From contig NZ_CP036346.1 of the NCBI RefSeq assembly GCF_014131695.1, positions 2,108,001-2,172,000 on the forward strand: a stretch of DNA of 64,000 nucleotides, in the 5' to 3' direction. The notes under the pieces were generated by a model. The model did no database searches, was not told the origin of the DNA, and saw only the letters and a list, made by a program, of their open reading frames with translations. Below are positions 25,357 to 35,459 of the stretch, in pieces; position 1 is the stretch's first letter; every line of letters starts with the position of its first letter. A program made the translations under genes and the position numbers. The stretch is from Thomasclavelia ramosa DSM 1402 (lineage in GTDB: Bacteria > Bacillota_I > Bacilli_A > Erysipelotrichales > Coprobacillaceae).

Positions 25357-27132
25357 ATGGAGAGAAAAGATATTGATATTAAAGATACATGGGACTTAAG
25401 TACTATCTATAATAGCCATGAAGCTTTCTATCAGGATTTAGAAAAAACTAAATCTTTAATTAATGATCTAATTACTTTCAAAGGTAAAATTTGTAATAGT
25501 ATTGATAGCTTTTATAATTTTTTAACAACAAAAGATACGGTTGAACGATTAATGAATAAATTATATTGCTATGCTCATTTAAATTGTGATGTCGAACCAA
25601 AAAATCAGGAATATCAAACTATGATGGCCACTATAATGGGAGTTTTAGAAGCTTCGTCAGTACAAATATCATTTGTCGATAATGAAATCATTGAGGCTAA
25701 AGATAAAGTACTGGAATATTTAAAAGATCCAAAATTAGAAAAATATACTTACAAGATTAATTCATTATTATCATATGAAGCACATATTCTGCCCAAAGAA
25801 CAAGAAGAATTATTAGCTAAAGTGGAAAGTATTGCTGATACTTCTAGTCAAGTATTCAATGCTCTTCGTCTTGAATATGAAGATGTTGAAGAAGATGGAA
25901 AGTTGAAAACATTAAATAATGCTACTTTAAACCAATTCCTAAAGAATAAAGATGAAAAAGTACGTAAACAAGCATATACTAATTTCTTTAAAGAGTATCA
26001 GCGCTATGAAAATGTCTTTGCTCAAACATTGGCCGGGGTAATGAAAAAGGATGCTTTTTATGCCGATGTACGTAAATTCAATAGTGCTCTTGAAGCTAGC
26101 GTTTTTGATGATGATGTTCCTAGTGAATTATTTTTTAAAGTTTTAGAAAGTGCAAACGTCAAATATCGACACTTATTTCATCGCTATAACCGACTAAAAA
26201 AAGAGCTTCTAAAGAAAGATGTTATTTATAATTATGATTTAAATATTCCACTAGTATCTTCAATCAACAAAAAGTATACGATTGATCAGTGTTTTGAAAT
26301 TATTAATGAATGTCTTAGACCATTTGGTCAAGATTATTTGGACATTATTAATAAAGCTCGAAATGAACGCTGGATTGATTATTATCCTACACCAGGTAAA
26401 CGAATTGGTGCTTATTCTAGTGGCAGTTATGACACTAATCCTTTTATCTTAATGAATTTTATTGGTGACTATAATTCTCTTTCTACTATGATCCATGAAC
26501 TTGGTCATAGTGTTCATAGTTATTTATCTAATCATCATCAAGATGCAGTTAACGCTAATTATCGTATTTTTGTTGCTGAAGTTGCTTCAACTGTTAATGA
26601 AACGTTACTGATTAATTATATGATCAAAAATGCTAAAAATGATCAAGAAAAAGCATACTTTATTTATGAACAATTAGAAAACTGTGTTGGTTTGATTTTT
26701 AGACAGCCAATGTTTGCTGATTTTGAATATAAATTGCACACGATGGCAGAAAATAATGAACCATTATCATCAAAAGTTATTACTGATCTATATGCACGAC
26801 TTAACCAAGAATATTATGGAAAAGATGTAACTATGGATGAACTAGTTGGCTGGTCATGTTATTATGTACCACATTTCTATTATGATTATTATGTATATAA
26901 ATATACGTTAGGTATGACCGTTGCCTTAGCCATAGTTAATCGTATTTTAAAAGGTAATCAGCAGCAAGTAACTGACTACTTAAATTTCTTGAAATCTGGA
27001 GGCAGCAAAGCACCTGTTGAGCTTTTAAAACAAGCGGGTGTTGATCCTTTAGATGATCAAATTTATGAAGATGCATTTAAATATTTTGAAGAACTATTAA
27101 ATCAATTTGAAACAATTAAAAAAAATGCTTAG
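25357..27132 (+). CDS. pepF: Oligoendopeptidase F
   Basis: 591 residues, the length of the M3 family PepF. The zinc motif HELGH is at residues 380-384 with the third ligand Glu in the following VAEVAST helix about 28 residues later. An N-terminal helical half (KDTWDLSTIY near residue 10 is a family signature) leads into the closed cleft. It hydrolyses 7 to 17-residue peptides in the cytoplasm. It starts 33 bases after rpsT behind AAAGGAG and ends inside a shared bidirectional terminator. Confidence 0.94.
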   Translation: MERKDIDIKDTWDLSTIYNSHEAFYQDLEKTKSLINDLITFKGKICNSIDSFYNFLTTKDTVERLMNKLYCYAHLNCDVEPKNQEYQTMMATIMGVLEASSVQISFVDNEIIEAKDKVLEYLKDPKLEKYTYKINSLLSYEAHILPKEQEELLAKVESIADTSSQVFNALRLEYEDVEEDGKLKTLNNATLNQFLKNKDEKVRKQAYTNFFKEYQRYENVFAQTLAGVMKKDAFYADVRKFNSALEASVFDDDVPSELFFKVLESANVKYRHLFHRYNRLKKELLKKDVIYNYDLNIPLVSSINKKYTIDQCFEIINECLRPFGQDYLDIINKARNERWIDYYPTPGKRIGAYSSGSYDTNPFILMNFIGDYNSLSTMIHELGHSVHSYLSNHHQDAVNANYRIFVAEVASTVNETLLINYMIKNAKNDQEKAYFIYEQLENCVGLIFRQPMFADFEYKLHTMAENNEPLSSKVITDLYARLNQEYYGKDVTMDELVGWSCYYVPHFYYDYYVYKYTLGMTVALAIVNRILKGNQQQVTDYLNFLKSGGSKAPVELLKQAGVDPLDDQIYEDAFKYFEELLNQFETIKKNA

Positions 27133-27162
27133 AGAATCAATTATGATTCTTTAAGCATTTTT
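27121..27162. terminator. Bidirectional terminator between pepF and permease
   Basis: AAAAATGCTTA..AATCA / TGATT..TAAGCATTTTT hairpin. Both stop codons lie in its arms, and T runs exist on both strands. Confidence 0.9.
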
Positions 27163-28570
27163 ACTTTTTTGCTTCTTTCTTTTTCGGAAGCACCAAACTT
27201 AATAACAAAGATACAACAAATACACCTGCAACAGCATTACCATTAAATATATCTCCCACTACTGGTGGAAAAGCTGCAAAAAAATTACCCGAAGTTTGAG
27301 TTAATCCTACCCCAATACAAAAAGCTAATGAAACAATGATCATTGTGCGCTCATCAAACTCATTTTCTTTAAGCATTTTGATTCCTTCATACATGATTGA
27401 ACCAAACATCATCACTGTACATCCACCTAAAACTGCTTGTGGTAAGGAATTAAAGAATGCTCCTAACGGTGGAAATAGGGATGCTAAAATTAAAATCAAT
27501 GCCCCTACTAAAATGGTAAAACGATTAATAACTTTTGTCATCGTAACTAATCCCACATTTTGGCTGAAAGATGTTAAAGGAATACAACCAAAACACCCTG
27601 AAATTGCGCTAGAAAGGCCATCAACAGCAAGTGAACCTTGTAGTTCCTCCATCTTAATATCACGTTCTAAAGCACCGGTACACACTGCTGTAGTCGCTCC
27701 TGTTGTTTCTGCAGCAGATACCAAAAATACGATTGCAATAGTGAAGAATGCTCCTAAATCAAAAACTGGTGTATGACTCGTAAAAAAAACTAACTTGGGA
27801 ATACTAAAAAAACCTACTTCTTGTATTGTTTTTGTTATTCCTGAAAAATCCACCATCGGAGCAATATTTGCGACCGTAAAAATAACAGATAGTAAATATC
27901 CAAAAATAAGTCCCACTAAAATATTTAAATTTTTATAAACACCTTTCAGTAAATAACGTGATACTAAACAGACAACTAAAGTGAATGTACCAACTAATAA
28001 ATGATACCATGACCCAAAATCAGCGGCACCATTTCCACCGCCCCATGAATCCATTCCAACTGATAAAAGTGAAAGTCCAATTGCAATTACTACACAAGCT
28101 GATACAACTGGAGTTAAAAAACGTTTCCAGTATTTTGCACTCAATCCGACAATTCCCTCAAAGATCCCACCTAAGATGACCGCTCCGATCATCCCTTCAT
28201 ATCCTAAGTCTGGGTTCGTACAAATTACTAATAAACTTCCTAAAAAAGTGAAACTAACACCCATAACAACAGGTAATTTCGAACCAATCTTCCAAACTGG
28301 ATAAAGTTGCATGCAGGTTCCAATCCCAGCTACAAACATTGCACATTGCAGCAATTGCGTGATCTCAGCTGAAGTTAAATGTTCTCCTGTTCCTCTTACA
28401 AGTGCTGCACCACATACAATCAATACAGGTGCTAAATTCGAAACAAACATCGCTAAAACATGCTGCAACCCAAAAGGAATTGCTTTTTTTAAAGGAACTC
28501 TTCCATTTAGCTTGTAAATATTTTCTGTACTTACAGATGTAACCTTTTCTTCTTTACTATTTTCCATCAT
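27161..28570 (-). CDS. pbuX: NCS2-family xanthine/uracil permease
   Basis: 469 residues with about 12-14 membrane helices. The region SAAETTGATTAVCTG and the TSFSQNVGLV motif are the substrate-site signatures of the NCS2 family, and GVSFTFLGSL near 105 matches the nucleobase-binding helix 3. It imports xanthine or uracil with protons. RBS AGGGGTC. A purine riboswitch was looked for in the 200-base leader but the conserved core is not there. Substrate preference between xanthine and uric acid/uracil is undecided. Confidence 0.88.
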   Translation of the reverse strand: MMENSKEEKVTSVSTENIYKLNGRVPLKKAIPFGLQHVLAMFVSNLAPVLIVCGAALVRGTGEHLTSAEITQLLQCAMFVAGIGTCMQLYPVWKIGSKLPVVMGVSFTFLGSLLVICTNPDLGYEGMIGAVILGGIFEGIVGLSAKYWKRFLTPVVSACVVIAIGLSLLSVGMDSWGGGNGAADFGSWYHLLVGTFTLVVCLVSRYLLKGVYKNLNILVGLIFGYLLSVIFTVANIAPMVDFSGITKTIQEVGFFSIPKLVFFTSHTPVFDLGAFFTIAIVFLVSAAETTGATTAVCTGALERDIKMEELQGSLAVDGLSSAISGCFGCIPLTSFSQNVGLVTMTKVINRFTILVGALILILASLFPPLGAFFNSLPQAVLGGCTVMMFGSIMYEGIKMLKENEFDERTMIIVSLAFCIGVGLTQTSGNFFAAFPPVVGDIFNGNAVAGVFVVSLLLSLVLPKKKEAKK

Positions 28571-28776
28571 AATGACCCCTATTTTCTTTTATCTTCTTGA
28601 AGTTATAACTGCTATCTATCCAAACAATAATAACTATAAAAAACGATAGAATTTTACCATAAAAATAGACAAATATCTACTCCTTAGTAAGCCTTTTCTT
28701 TAATAAAGCCATATAATAGAACATTTATTTTTATTAATAAGGAAGGATATGTTATAATTCTAACGAGGTGAAATTC

Positions 28777-29832
28777 ATGAAGAGAAATGAAACAAGAACT
28801 ATCAAAGTGGGAAACCTTACTATTGGTGGTAATAACGAAGTAATTATCCAGTCAATGACAAATACTAAAACTAAAAACATTGAAGCAACTGTGAAACAAA
28901 TAAATGCTCTAGCTGCAACTGGCTGTCAATTAGTGCGACTTGCAGTTTTAAATAATGATGACGCTCTAGCTATTAAAGAAATAAAAAAACATGTTAGTAT
29001 TCCGCTAGTCGCTGATATTCATTTTGATTATCGTTTAGCATTACAGGCAATTGAATCAGGAATTGATAAAATTAGAATCAACCCTGGTAATATCGGTTCT
29101 CCAGAAAAGGTTGAAATGGTTGTAAATGCCTGTAAGAAACATCACGTTCCAATTCGAATCGGAGTCAATAGTGGTTCTTTAGAAAAAGATATTTTAGCTA
29201 AATATGGCAAACCTACTGCTGAGGGAATGATTGAAAGTGCGAAAAAGCATGTTGAAATATTAGAAAGCCTAGGTTTCTATGATATCTGTATTTCTTTAAA
29301 ATCATCAAACACCTTACTTACGATTGCTGCATATCGACTAGCAAGTGAAACTTTTGATTACCCTTTACATATTGGTGTTACAGAAGCCGGTACAAAGCTT
29401 GGTGGAACAATTAAATCTAGTTTAGGGATTGGCACGATTCTATATCAAGGAATTGGTAATACAATTCGAGTTTCTTTAAGCGATAGTCCCTTAGAAGAAA
29501 TCAAAGTAGCAAAAATACTTTTGAAAGAATTAGAGCTAATTGATAATGTCCCAACTCTTGTTTCTTGTCCAACCTGTGGAAGAATTCAGTATGATCTGAT
29601 TCCCGTAGCCCAAGAAATTGAAGATTTTTTAAATACCATCAACGCTAATATTACCGTAGCTATTATGGGTTGTGCTGTAAATGGTCCCGGTGAAGCTAAA
29701 CATGCTGATATCGGAATCGCTGGTGGTTTTAAAGAAGGTCTTCTGATCAAAAAAGGTGAGATCATTCGCAAGGTAAAACAAGAAGATATGGTTGAAGAAT
29801 TAAAAAAAGAAATTTTATTAATGATTAAGTAG
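28777..29832 (+). CDS. ispG: 4-hydroxy-3-methylbut-2-en-1-yl diphosphate synthase
   Basis: 351 residues from the ATG after CGAGGTG. The motif [13 protein letters not shown] at the N-terminal TIM barrel, the [12 protein letters not shown] turn, and the C-terminal 4Fe-4S ligands CPTCGR (near 265) and [10 protein letters not shown] (near 298) are intact. It makes HMBPP in the non-mevalonate isoprenoid pathway; ispH for the next step is at 33038-33949 in this window. The stop is inside the stem of the terminator. Confidence 0.96.
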   Translation: MKRNETRTIKVGNLTIGGNNEVIIQSMTNTKTKNIEATVKQINALAATGCQLVRLAVLNNDDALAIKEIKKHVSIPLVADIHFDYRLALQAIESGIDKIRINPGNIGSPEKVEMVVNACKKHHVPIRIGVNSGSLEKDILAKYGKPTAEGMIESAKKHVEILESLGFYDICISLKSSNTLLTIAAYRLASETFDYPLHIGVTEAGTKLGGTIKSSLGIGTILYQGIGNTIRVSLSDSPLEEIKVAKILLKELELIDNVPTLVSCPTCGRIQYDLIPVAQEIEDFLNTINANITVAIMGCAVNGPGEAKHADIGIAGGFKEGLLIKKGEIIRKVKQEDMVEELKKEILLMIK

Positions 29833-29852
29833 TACATTTTAGTACTACTTTT
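29827..29852 (+). terminator. Terminator of ispG
   Basis: AGTAGTAC / GTACTACT hairpin followed by TTTTTT; the stem includes the stop codon. Confidence 0.88.
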
Positions 29853-29888
29853 TTACTTTATGCATATAATTGAAAAAAAGGAGGAAAC

Positions 29889-30161
29889 ATGATGAGTAAC
29901 ACTAGTTACAATGAATTATTTAATTTAGATTTTAAGATGTTTAAGAAGCTTGTATATGAGCAGGATATTGATATTGACGAAGAGCAATTATTACTAATTT
30001 ATAATTTAATTCAAAATAATCGCTATGCACTGATCGATAGCCATTATAATGAAGTTCTCTACAATTATATAAGTGAAAAGACAAGTATCTCTACTTGCCT
30101 TAAAATTAAAAGTTTTTTATCCAATTGTCCCCATTACTTTAATCTAGGATTAAAAGTTTGA
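29889..30161 (+). CDS. YqfT-like small protein (DUF2624)
   Basis: 90 residues behind AAGGAGG. An all-helical acidic protein ([17 protein letters not shown], then a second helix). In B. subtilis, yqfT stands next to nfo (yqfS), cshB (yqfR) and yqfQ, and this gene is next to nfo, cshB and a YqfQ-like gene. It is on the opposite strand to nfo here and their 3' ends overlap by 28 bases. The family's role is unknown. Identification is by neighbourhood plus size and helix pattern. Confidence 0.6.
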   Translation: MMSNTSYNELFNLDFKMFKKLVYEQDIDIDEEQLLLIYNLIQNNRYALIDSHYNEVLYNYISEKTSISTCLKIKSFLSNCPHYFNLGLKV

Positions 30162-30994
30162 GTTCTAAACATCTCAATTTCTTCCTTATATGGAGCAATT
30201 TTTTCAATATATGGTGTTTCTAAAATCTTAGGAACACTTTTTAATTTATCATGATGAACGATCATATTCAATGTATCAAATCCAATATGACCATATCCAA
30301 TATTTTCATGACGATCTTTACTTGCTCCACACTCATTTTTAGAATCATTTACATGAACAACCAATAACCGTTCCAAACCAATTTTTTGATCAAATTCTGT
30401 TAAAATATCATCAAACTTAGTTAAATCAAATCCAGCATCATGAAGATGACAAGTATCCATGCAGACCCCTAAACATTCATTATTATCAACATTTTCAATA
30501 ATATATTGCAATTCATCGAAAGTTCGACCACATTCACTTCCTTTACCAGCCATTGTCTCTAAAGCAATTTTAACATTACCACAATCTTTTGTTGCCTCAT
30601 TCAATCCTTCAACGATTCTTTCCAAACCAATCTGACTCCCAGCTCCTACATGGGCACCTGGATGTAAAACTAATCGTGTTGCTCCTATCGCTTTACAACG
30701 TTCTATTTCTTGCTTTAAAAAGCTGACTGCTAATTCAAAAGTCTCAGGTTTTGTTGTATTAGCTAGATTGATAATATACGGTGCATGCACAACAACATTA
30801 TCAATTTCAATTCCATTTTCTTTCATTAATTCTTTTGCTTCTTCAATGCGTAATTGATCAATAGGCTTACGGGCAGTATTTTGGGGAGCTCCAGTGTAAA
30901 ACATGAAAGTATTAGCCCCGTATGATAATGCCTCTTTGACTGAACCTAATAACATCTCTTTTCCTGACATTGAAACATGACTACCAATAATCAT
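30134..30994 (-). CDS. nfo: Endonuclease IV (AP endonuclease)
   Basis: 286 residues, a TIM barrel with the metal residues in GSHVSM near 4, [10 protein letters not shown] near 68, LHPGAH near 110, [10 protein letters not shown] near 147, [11 protein letters not shown] near 180 and [20 protein letters not shown] near 215. It repairs abasic sites and oxidised ends. The ATG overlaps the stop of cshB (one base), so it is co-translated with the helicase. In spore formers Nfo also protects outgrowing spores. Confidence 0.95.
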   Translation of the reverse strand: MIIGSHVSMSGKEMLLGSVKEALSYGANTFMFYTGAPQNTARKPIDQLRIEEAKELMKENGIEIDNVVVHAPYIINLANTTKPETFELAVSFLKQEIERCKAIGATRLVLHPGAHVGAGSQIGLERIVEGLNEATKDCGNVKIALETMAGKGSECGRTFDELQYIIENVDNNECLGVCMDTCHLHDAGFDLTKFDDILTEFDQKIGLERLLVVHVNDSKNECGASKDRHENIGYGHIGFDTLNMIVHHDKLKSVPKILETPYIEKIAPYKEEIEMFRTQTFNPRLK

Positions 30995-32364
30995 TAATTC
31001 TCTTCTCCATTCCTCTTAGCCGCTTGAGCTGCACGAGCTCTTTCTTTCTTTTGTCGGCGAATATCATTTTGAATCATTGCTCGTTTTTGTTTACGAACAA
31101 CTTGCTCAACTTCTCTTTTACGTTTCTTTTTATAACCAGGTTTTACCTTTTTTGGTTTACGAATAATACTTTGAACTTTCTTTTCTAATTCGGTTTGTTG
31201 TTTAGGACGTTTATTTCTTTTTAAACGATCACCCAAATCAACAAATTGACCATTTTTAATCGTCATATTTTTAAAAAGAATTCCTTTACGTTCAAGAACT
31301 TTTAAATTTGCTTCATCGGTTGTATCATACATGCTGTAACATATTCCAGTATAATTTCCACGGCCGCAACGACCACTACGATGAATATAAAAATCCGGTT
31401 CTTTAGGAAATTCCATATTAATAACATGCGATACTCCATCAATATCAATTCCACGAGCCGCAATATCCGTTGCAACAATAAATTGATATTCATTGTTTTG
31501 AATTCGCCGCATCATTTGCTTACGTTCACGAGGTTCTAGATCACCATGAATCTCTCCCACTTTAAATCCGTCTTCTCGTAATTTTTTAGTCGTACTGGCA
31601 ACATCACTACGAGTATTAGCAAAAATAATACATACATAAGGATCAATCGACTCAATAATCTTTTTTAATACCTCATAACGGTTTTTATGCTTAGTTGCAA
31701 TTAGAATATGTTCCACATTTTCAGTAGTTACTTTATCATCATCAATCTCTACTAATACTGGTGATTTCATATATTTTTTTAAAAACGGTCTTAACATCTG
31801 CGGAATCGTTGCAGAAAAGACCATCATCCTTAAATCATCACGCATCTTCCCGGCTACAGCATCAATATCTTCCAAATATCCAAATTCAAGCGTCATATCA
31901 GCTTCATCAACAATAAAAGTTGAAGCAGTTGTAATTTTTAAAGCTTGTTCATCTAAAGATAAATCTTTAATTCTTCCCGGTGTCCCAATAACAACATGTG
32001 GTTGAACTGCTAGTTTATTAACGGTCTTTTGACGATCATTTCCTCCAACGATCAAAGATACTTTGATCTCACTATTATATTTAGTAAATAATTTAGCATT
32101 GTTATAGATTTGGGTTGCTAATTCCCGTGTCGGGGCTGTAATTACAGCTTGAACACTATTATTCTTAGGATCGATGCGATCCATTACCGGTAACAAAAAG
32201 GCATGAGTTTTTCCTGTACCTGTTTGTGAAATACCAATAATATCACTATTTTTATACACTAAAGGAATTACTTGTTCTTGAATTGAAGTTGGTTTTTGAA
32301 AACCTAATTCTTCAATTGTTTGTAAACAAAATTCCTGCATTTTAAATTTTGTAAATGTACTCAT
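30994..32364 (-). CDS. cshB: DEAD-box RNA helicase, CshB type
   Basis: 456 residues. Motifs in order: Q motif, ISQTGTGKT (I), PTREL (Ia), GTPGRI (Ib), VDEAD (II), FSATI (III), then IIFANTRSD (IV), [11 protein letters not shown] (V) and HRSGRCGR (VI). A Lys/Arg-rich tail follows from about residue 385 with RNA-binding look, longer than in minimal helicases. It unwinds RNA in ribosome assembly or decay. RBS AAAGGAG. Followed by nfo with overlap. Confidence 0.93.
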   Translation of the reverse strand: MSTFTKFKMQEFCLQTIEELGFQKPTSIQEQVIPLVYKNSDIIGISQTGTGKTHAFLLPVMDRIDPKNNSVQAVITAPTRELATQIYNNAKLFTKYNSEIKVSLIVGGNDRQKTVNKLAVQPHVVIGTPGRIKDLSLDEQALKITTASTFIVDEADMTLEFGYLEDIDAVAGKMRDDLRMMVFSATIPQMLRPFLKKYMKSPVLVEIDDDKVTTENVEHILIATKHKNRYEVLKKIIESIDPYVCIIFANTRSDVASTTKKLREDGFKVGEIHGDLEPRERKQMMRRIQNNEYQFIVATDIAARGIDIDGVSHVINMEFPKEPDFYIHRSGRCGRGNYTGICYSMYDTTDEANLKVLERKGILFKNMTIKNGQFVDLGDRLKRNKRPKQQTELEKKVQSIIRKPKKVKPGYKKKRKREVEQVVRKQKRAMIQNDIRRQKKERARAAQAAKRNGEEN

Positions 32365-32668
32365 TTTGTACTCCTTTCTTTGATAAATTCAACTAATTTT
32401 AACATAACCAAAATAAAAAGCAAATAAAATAAACCTATTCTTTAAATAGATTTAGTATGTTCTATTCTAAGTCCTCAAAGTTAGTTTTAAAGACCTAAAT
32501 CCCACTTAAAAACAAATAAAATAGTTAAACAACAATAGTTTACCCAAACAATTTTTATCTAGCTATTGCCCTTTGCAAAAATAACCTCTAACTCCAAGCA
32601 AAATAACAAGTATTCAATATCACAATTATTAATTATTTGCATACATTATTAATAAAGGAGGGATAAAA
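32365..32668. other. 304-bp divergent intergenic region between cshB and the YqfQ-like gene
   Basis: AT-rich, no other gene. A CATACATT at 32640-32647 just before the RBS of the YqfQ-like gene resembles the -10 of sigma E promoters (CATACAHT), with no clear -35. Otherwise nothing recognisable. Confidence 0.45.
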
Positions 32669-33022
32669 ATGAACCCATTCTATGATGAAAATTTTTACTA
32701 CAATAATTTCAATCCCCAAATGAATCCCATGAATCAAGGGTTTCCTGTTAATAGAAAACTAAAAACCCGCGCCAATTTACAAAAAACATTACATTATGCC
32801 TCTAAAACTGTTTATACCATTAATCAAGTAATTCCTCTAGTCTATCAAATCCGCCCTATTATCAACAATACTAAAAATGCTTTTAGAGTCATTCAAGCAG
32901 TTAATCATATTAACGATATTGACTTTGATGAGGTTGAACAAAATATTACTCCTATCGATCAAGAGAAAAAAGAAACAAAAGAAGAATCAGATGACGTAAA
33001 GTTTGAAAATATGGTACAATAA
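32669..33022 (+). CDS. YqfQ-like (VrrA-type) protein
   Basis: 117 residues with strong RBS AAAGGAGGG. The N-terminus is Asn/Pro/Met-rich and low in complexity, the middle is a helix (YTINQVIPLVYQIRPIINN) and the end is acidic. In B. subtilis, YqfQ has the same Asn/Pro-rich head and helix and lies by ispH and cshB, exactly as here. Members are spore-coat associated. Its gene is followed 15 bases later by ispH, so they form one transcript. Confidence 0.6.
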   Translation: MNPFYDENFYYNNFNPQMNPMNQGFPVNRKLKTRANLQKTLHYASKTVYTINQVIPLVYQIRPIINNTKNAFRVIQAVNHINDIDFDEVEQNITPIDQEKKETKEESDDVKFENMVQ

Positions 33023-33037
33023 CCACGAGGTGATTTA

Positions 33038-33949
33038 ATGAAAGTATATCCAATTACACCCAGAGGATATTGTAAAGGGGTTGTTCGTGCAATCGAATTA
33101 GCTAAAAAACAAGCCCATCAAGATGATGTTTATATTCTAGGCATGATTGTCCATAACCAATATATTGTTGATGCTTTAAATAATTTAGGTGTCAAAACGA
33201 TTGATAAAAAAGGTGCTTCGCGTGAAGAATTATTAGATCAGGTTTCCCAGGGAACGGTTATCATTACTGCTCATGGAGCTAGTCATAATGTTATAAAAAA
33301 GGCTCATTCAAAAAATATTCAAGTAATCAATGCTACTTGCCCCGATGTTATTAAGACTCATGACTTAATTAAAAATTATTTAAATCAAGGGATTGAAATT
33401 CTTTATATTGGCAAAGCTGGTCATCCGGAATCAGAGGGAGCATTATCAATTGATCCTGCTCATATCCATCTGATTGAAAATAAAACCGATTTTGAAAATC
33501 TTGATCCTAATTTAAACTATGTCATTACAAATCAAACGACAATGTCTTTATATGATGTTTATGATTTATGTGAATATGCTAAAACAAAACTAAATAATTT
33601 AATTGTTGCTAAAGAAACATGTCAAGCAACAACTGTACGTCAAGAAGCTATTGCAAAAATTAATGATGAAGTTGATGTCATTTTTATCGTTGGTGATCCT
33701 CATTCGAACAATACTAAAAAATTAGCTAGTATCGCACATGAAAAAGCTAATAAGGACACTTATATGATTGAAAGTGTTAATGATATTGATATATCTATGT
33801 TAAAGGAAAAACATGCTGCAGCTGTTAGCTCAGGGGCATCTACACCAACATACTTGACAAATCAAGTAATTGAATATTTACGTCAATTTGATTATCAAAA
33901 TGTTTCTACTCATCCTAAACCTAAAATTGATTTAGCTAAAATTATTTAA
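33038..33949 (+). CDS. ispH: 4-hydroxy-3-methylbut-2-enyl diphosphate reductase
   Basis: 303 residues. Three iron-sulfur cysteines: GYCKGVV near residue 12, ATCPDV near 106 and KETCQATT near 202. The family's HGAS and SSGASTP motifs are present. It reduces HMBPP to IPP and DMAPP, the last step after IspG. RBS CGAGGTG. It follows the YqfQ-like gene closely and ends in a bidirectional terminator. Confidence 0.95.
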   Translation: MKVYPITPRGYCKGVVRAIELAKKQAHQDDVYILGMIVHNQYIVDALNNLGVKTIDKKGASREELLDQVSQGTVIITAHGASHNVIKKAHSKNIQVINATCPDVIKTHDLIKNYLNQGIEILYIGKAGHPESEGALSIDPAHIHLIENKTDFENLDPNLNYVITNQTTMSLYDVYDLCEYAKTKLNNLIVAKETCQATTVRQEAIAKINDEVDVIFIVGDPHSNNTKKLASIAHEKANKDTYMIESVNDIDISMLKEKHAAAVSSGASTPTYLTNQVIEYLRQFDYQNVSTHPKPKIDLAKII

Positions 33950-33982
33950 AAAGCTTAATTTTCTCTCGAAAATTAAGCTTTT
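33949..33982. terminator. Bidirectional terminator between ispH and MATE gene
   Basis: AAAAGCTTAATTTTC / GAAAATTAAGCTTTT perfect stem with a TCTC loop. Confidence 0.92.
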
Positions 33983-35318
33983 ATTCATCTGGCAGCCAAT
34001 TAACTCTTCGATAATAAATTAACAATCCAATTGCACAAATTGCCCAAGTAACAGGCCATCCTGCAAAAACAAAAGCTAGATTATGCGTTAATGGAACGGT
34101 AATCATTAAATAGATTTGTCTTAAAATAACAAAACTTCCTACCATAAAATACATTGGTACTTTAGAAAGCCCTGCTCCACGCAATGTACCGTTAAGAATT
34201 TGAACAATCGGTAAAATAATATAGCATGGTGCAAAAACATTGATCATTGTCACCCCTGCAGCAATTACGGCTTTATCATTAGTGAAGATTCCAACTAACT
34301 CACTACCAAATAATCCCATTGTAATCGAACCAGCTAAGATTACAATTGAACACATTAACCAGGCTGCTTTTACTCCTTGACGGACACGTTGATATTGTTT
34401 TGCCCCCATATTTTGACCCACAAAAGTTGTGATTGCCATATTAAAACTTTGCAACGGTAATTGCAAAAATCCATCAATTCTGATCGTTGATGAATATCCA
34501 GCCATTGCTGCAGTTCCAAAACTGTTAATATACGATTGTACTATAACATTTGAAAAAGATGTTAAACTTTGCTGAAATGCTGCAGGAAAGCCTACTTGTA
34601 CGATTTTTCTAACAATATGTTTGTCAAATGAAATCTCATTAATTTGCACTCGATAATCTTCTTTTGTGTGAATCAACTGGTACATTACCATTACCGCACT
34701 AATTGCCTGAGCAATTACTGTTGCGATTCCAACTCCAGCGATTCCCCAATTAAAACTACAAACAAATAAAAAATCTAAAGCGATGTTAACAACACTGGCA
34801 ACGATCAAATAAATTAAAGGTCGTTTTGAATCACCGATTGCTCTTAAAATTCCTGAACCCATATTATAAACAAGGCCAAAAGAAATACCACAAAAATAAA
34901 TCATCAAATACATCGATGAATGAGGTAAAACTTCTTGTGGTACTCCAATAGCCTTTAAAAGCGGTTGGGTACACAATAGCCCTACAACCGTAAAAACAAC
35001 ACATAAAACTCCTGTAAGAGCCAGTGATGAATGGACAGCACGCTGCATTTTTTCAATCCGTCGTGCCCCAAAATATTGGGAAATTACAACTCCAGCCCCC
35101 GTTGCCAGTCCCATAAAAAAGCCTACAAGCATATTAATTACTGGGGTAGAAGCTCCTACAGCAGCTAATGCATTACTGTTAACATAGTTGCCAACTACAT
35201 AAGAATCGACTGTGTTGTATAATTGCTGAAATAAATTACCAATCAATAATGGAATTGAAAACCATAAAATTGATTTATAAATACTCCCCTTAATTAAATC
35301 CGTACTTTGATCTGCCAT
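33981..35318 (-). CDS. MATE-family multidrug/metabolite efflux transporter
   Basis: 445 residues from the ATG after GAGGGAGA; the longer frame to 35339 overlaps that RBS. Twelve membrane helices in two homologous halves. The motif LFQQLYNTVDSYVVGNYV near 35 and a matching GFPAAFQQSLTSFSNVIVQS near 245 are typical. It exports drugs or metabolites in exchange for Na+ or H+. No regulator is close by, so the substrate is open. Confidence 0.9.
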   Translation of the reverse strand: MADQSTDLIKGSIYKSILWFSIPLLIGNLFQQLYNTVDSYVVGNYVNSNALAAVGASTPVINMLVGFFMGLATGAGVVISQYFGARRIEKMQRAVHSSLALTGVLCVVFTVVGLLCTQPLLKAIGVPQEVLPHSSMYLMIYFCGISFGLVYNMGSGILRAIGDSKRPLIYLIVASVVNIALDFLFVCSFNWGIAGVGIATVIAQAISAVMVMYQLIHTKEDYRVQINEISFDKHIVRKIVQVGFPAAFQQSLTSFSNVIVQSYINSFGTAAMAGYSSTIRIDGFLQLPLQSFNMAITTFVGQNMGAKQYQRVRQGVKAAWLMCSIVILAGSITMGLFGSELVGIFTNDKAVIAAGVTMINVFAPCYIILPIVQILNGTLRGAGLSKVPMYFMVGSFVILRQIYLMITVPLTHNLAFVFAGWPVTWAICAIGLLIYYRRVNWLPDE

Positions 35319-35459
35319 AAATCTCCCTCGCTTTAACATGAAAATGATACACCTTATTAACCAGCATTACAAGAATTGCTTAAACAATTCTTGTTCAAAA
35401 TATGAAAATCAATTATATCTAAATATCACGATGTTATAATTTATACATGGAGAAATTAT

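Noticed and set aside
28571-28776. Purine riboswitch before the xanthine/uracil permease.
   Set aside because: The conserved three-way junction core was not found on the minus strand; no terminator or antiterminator stem either.
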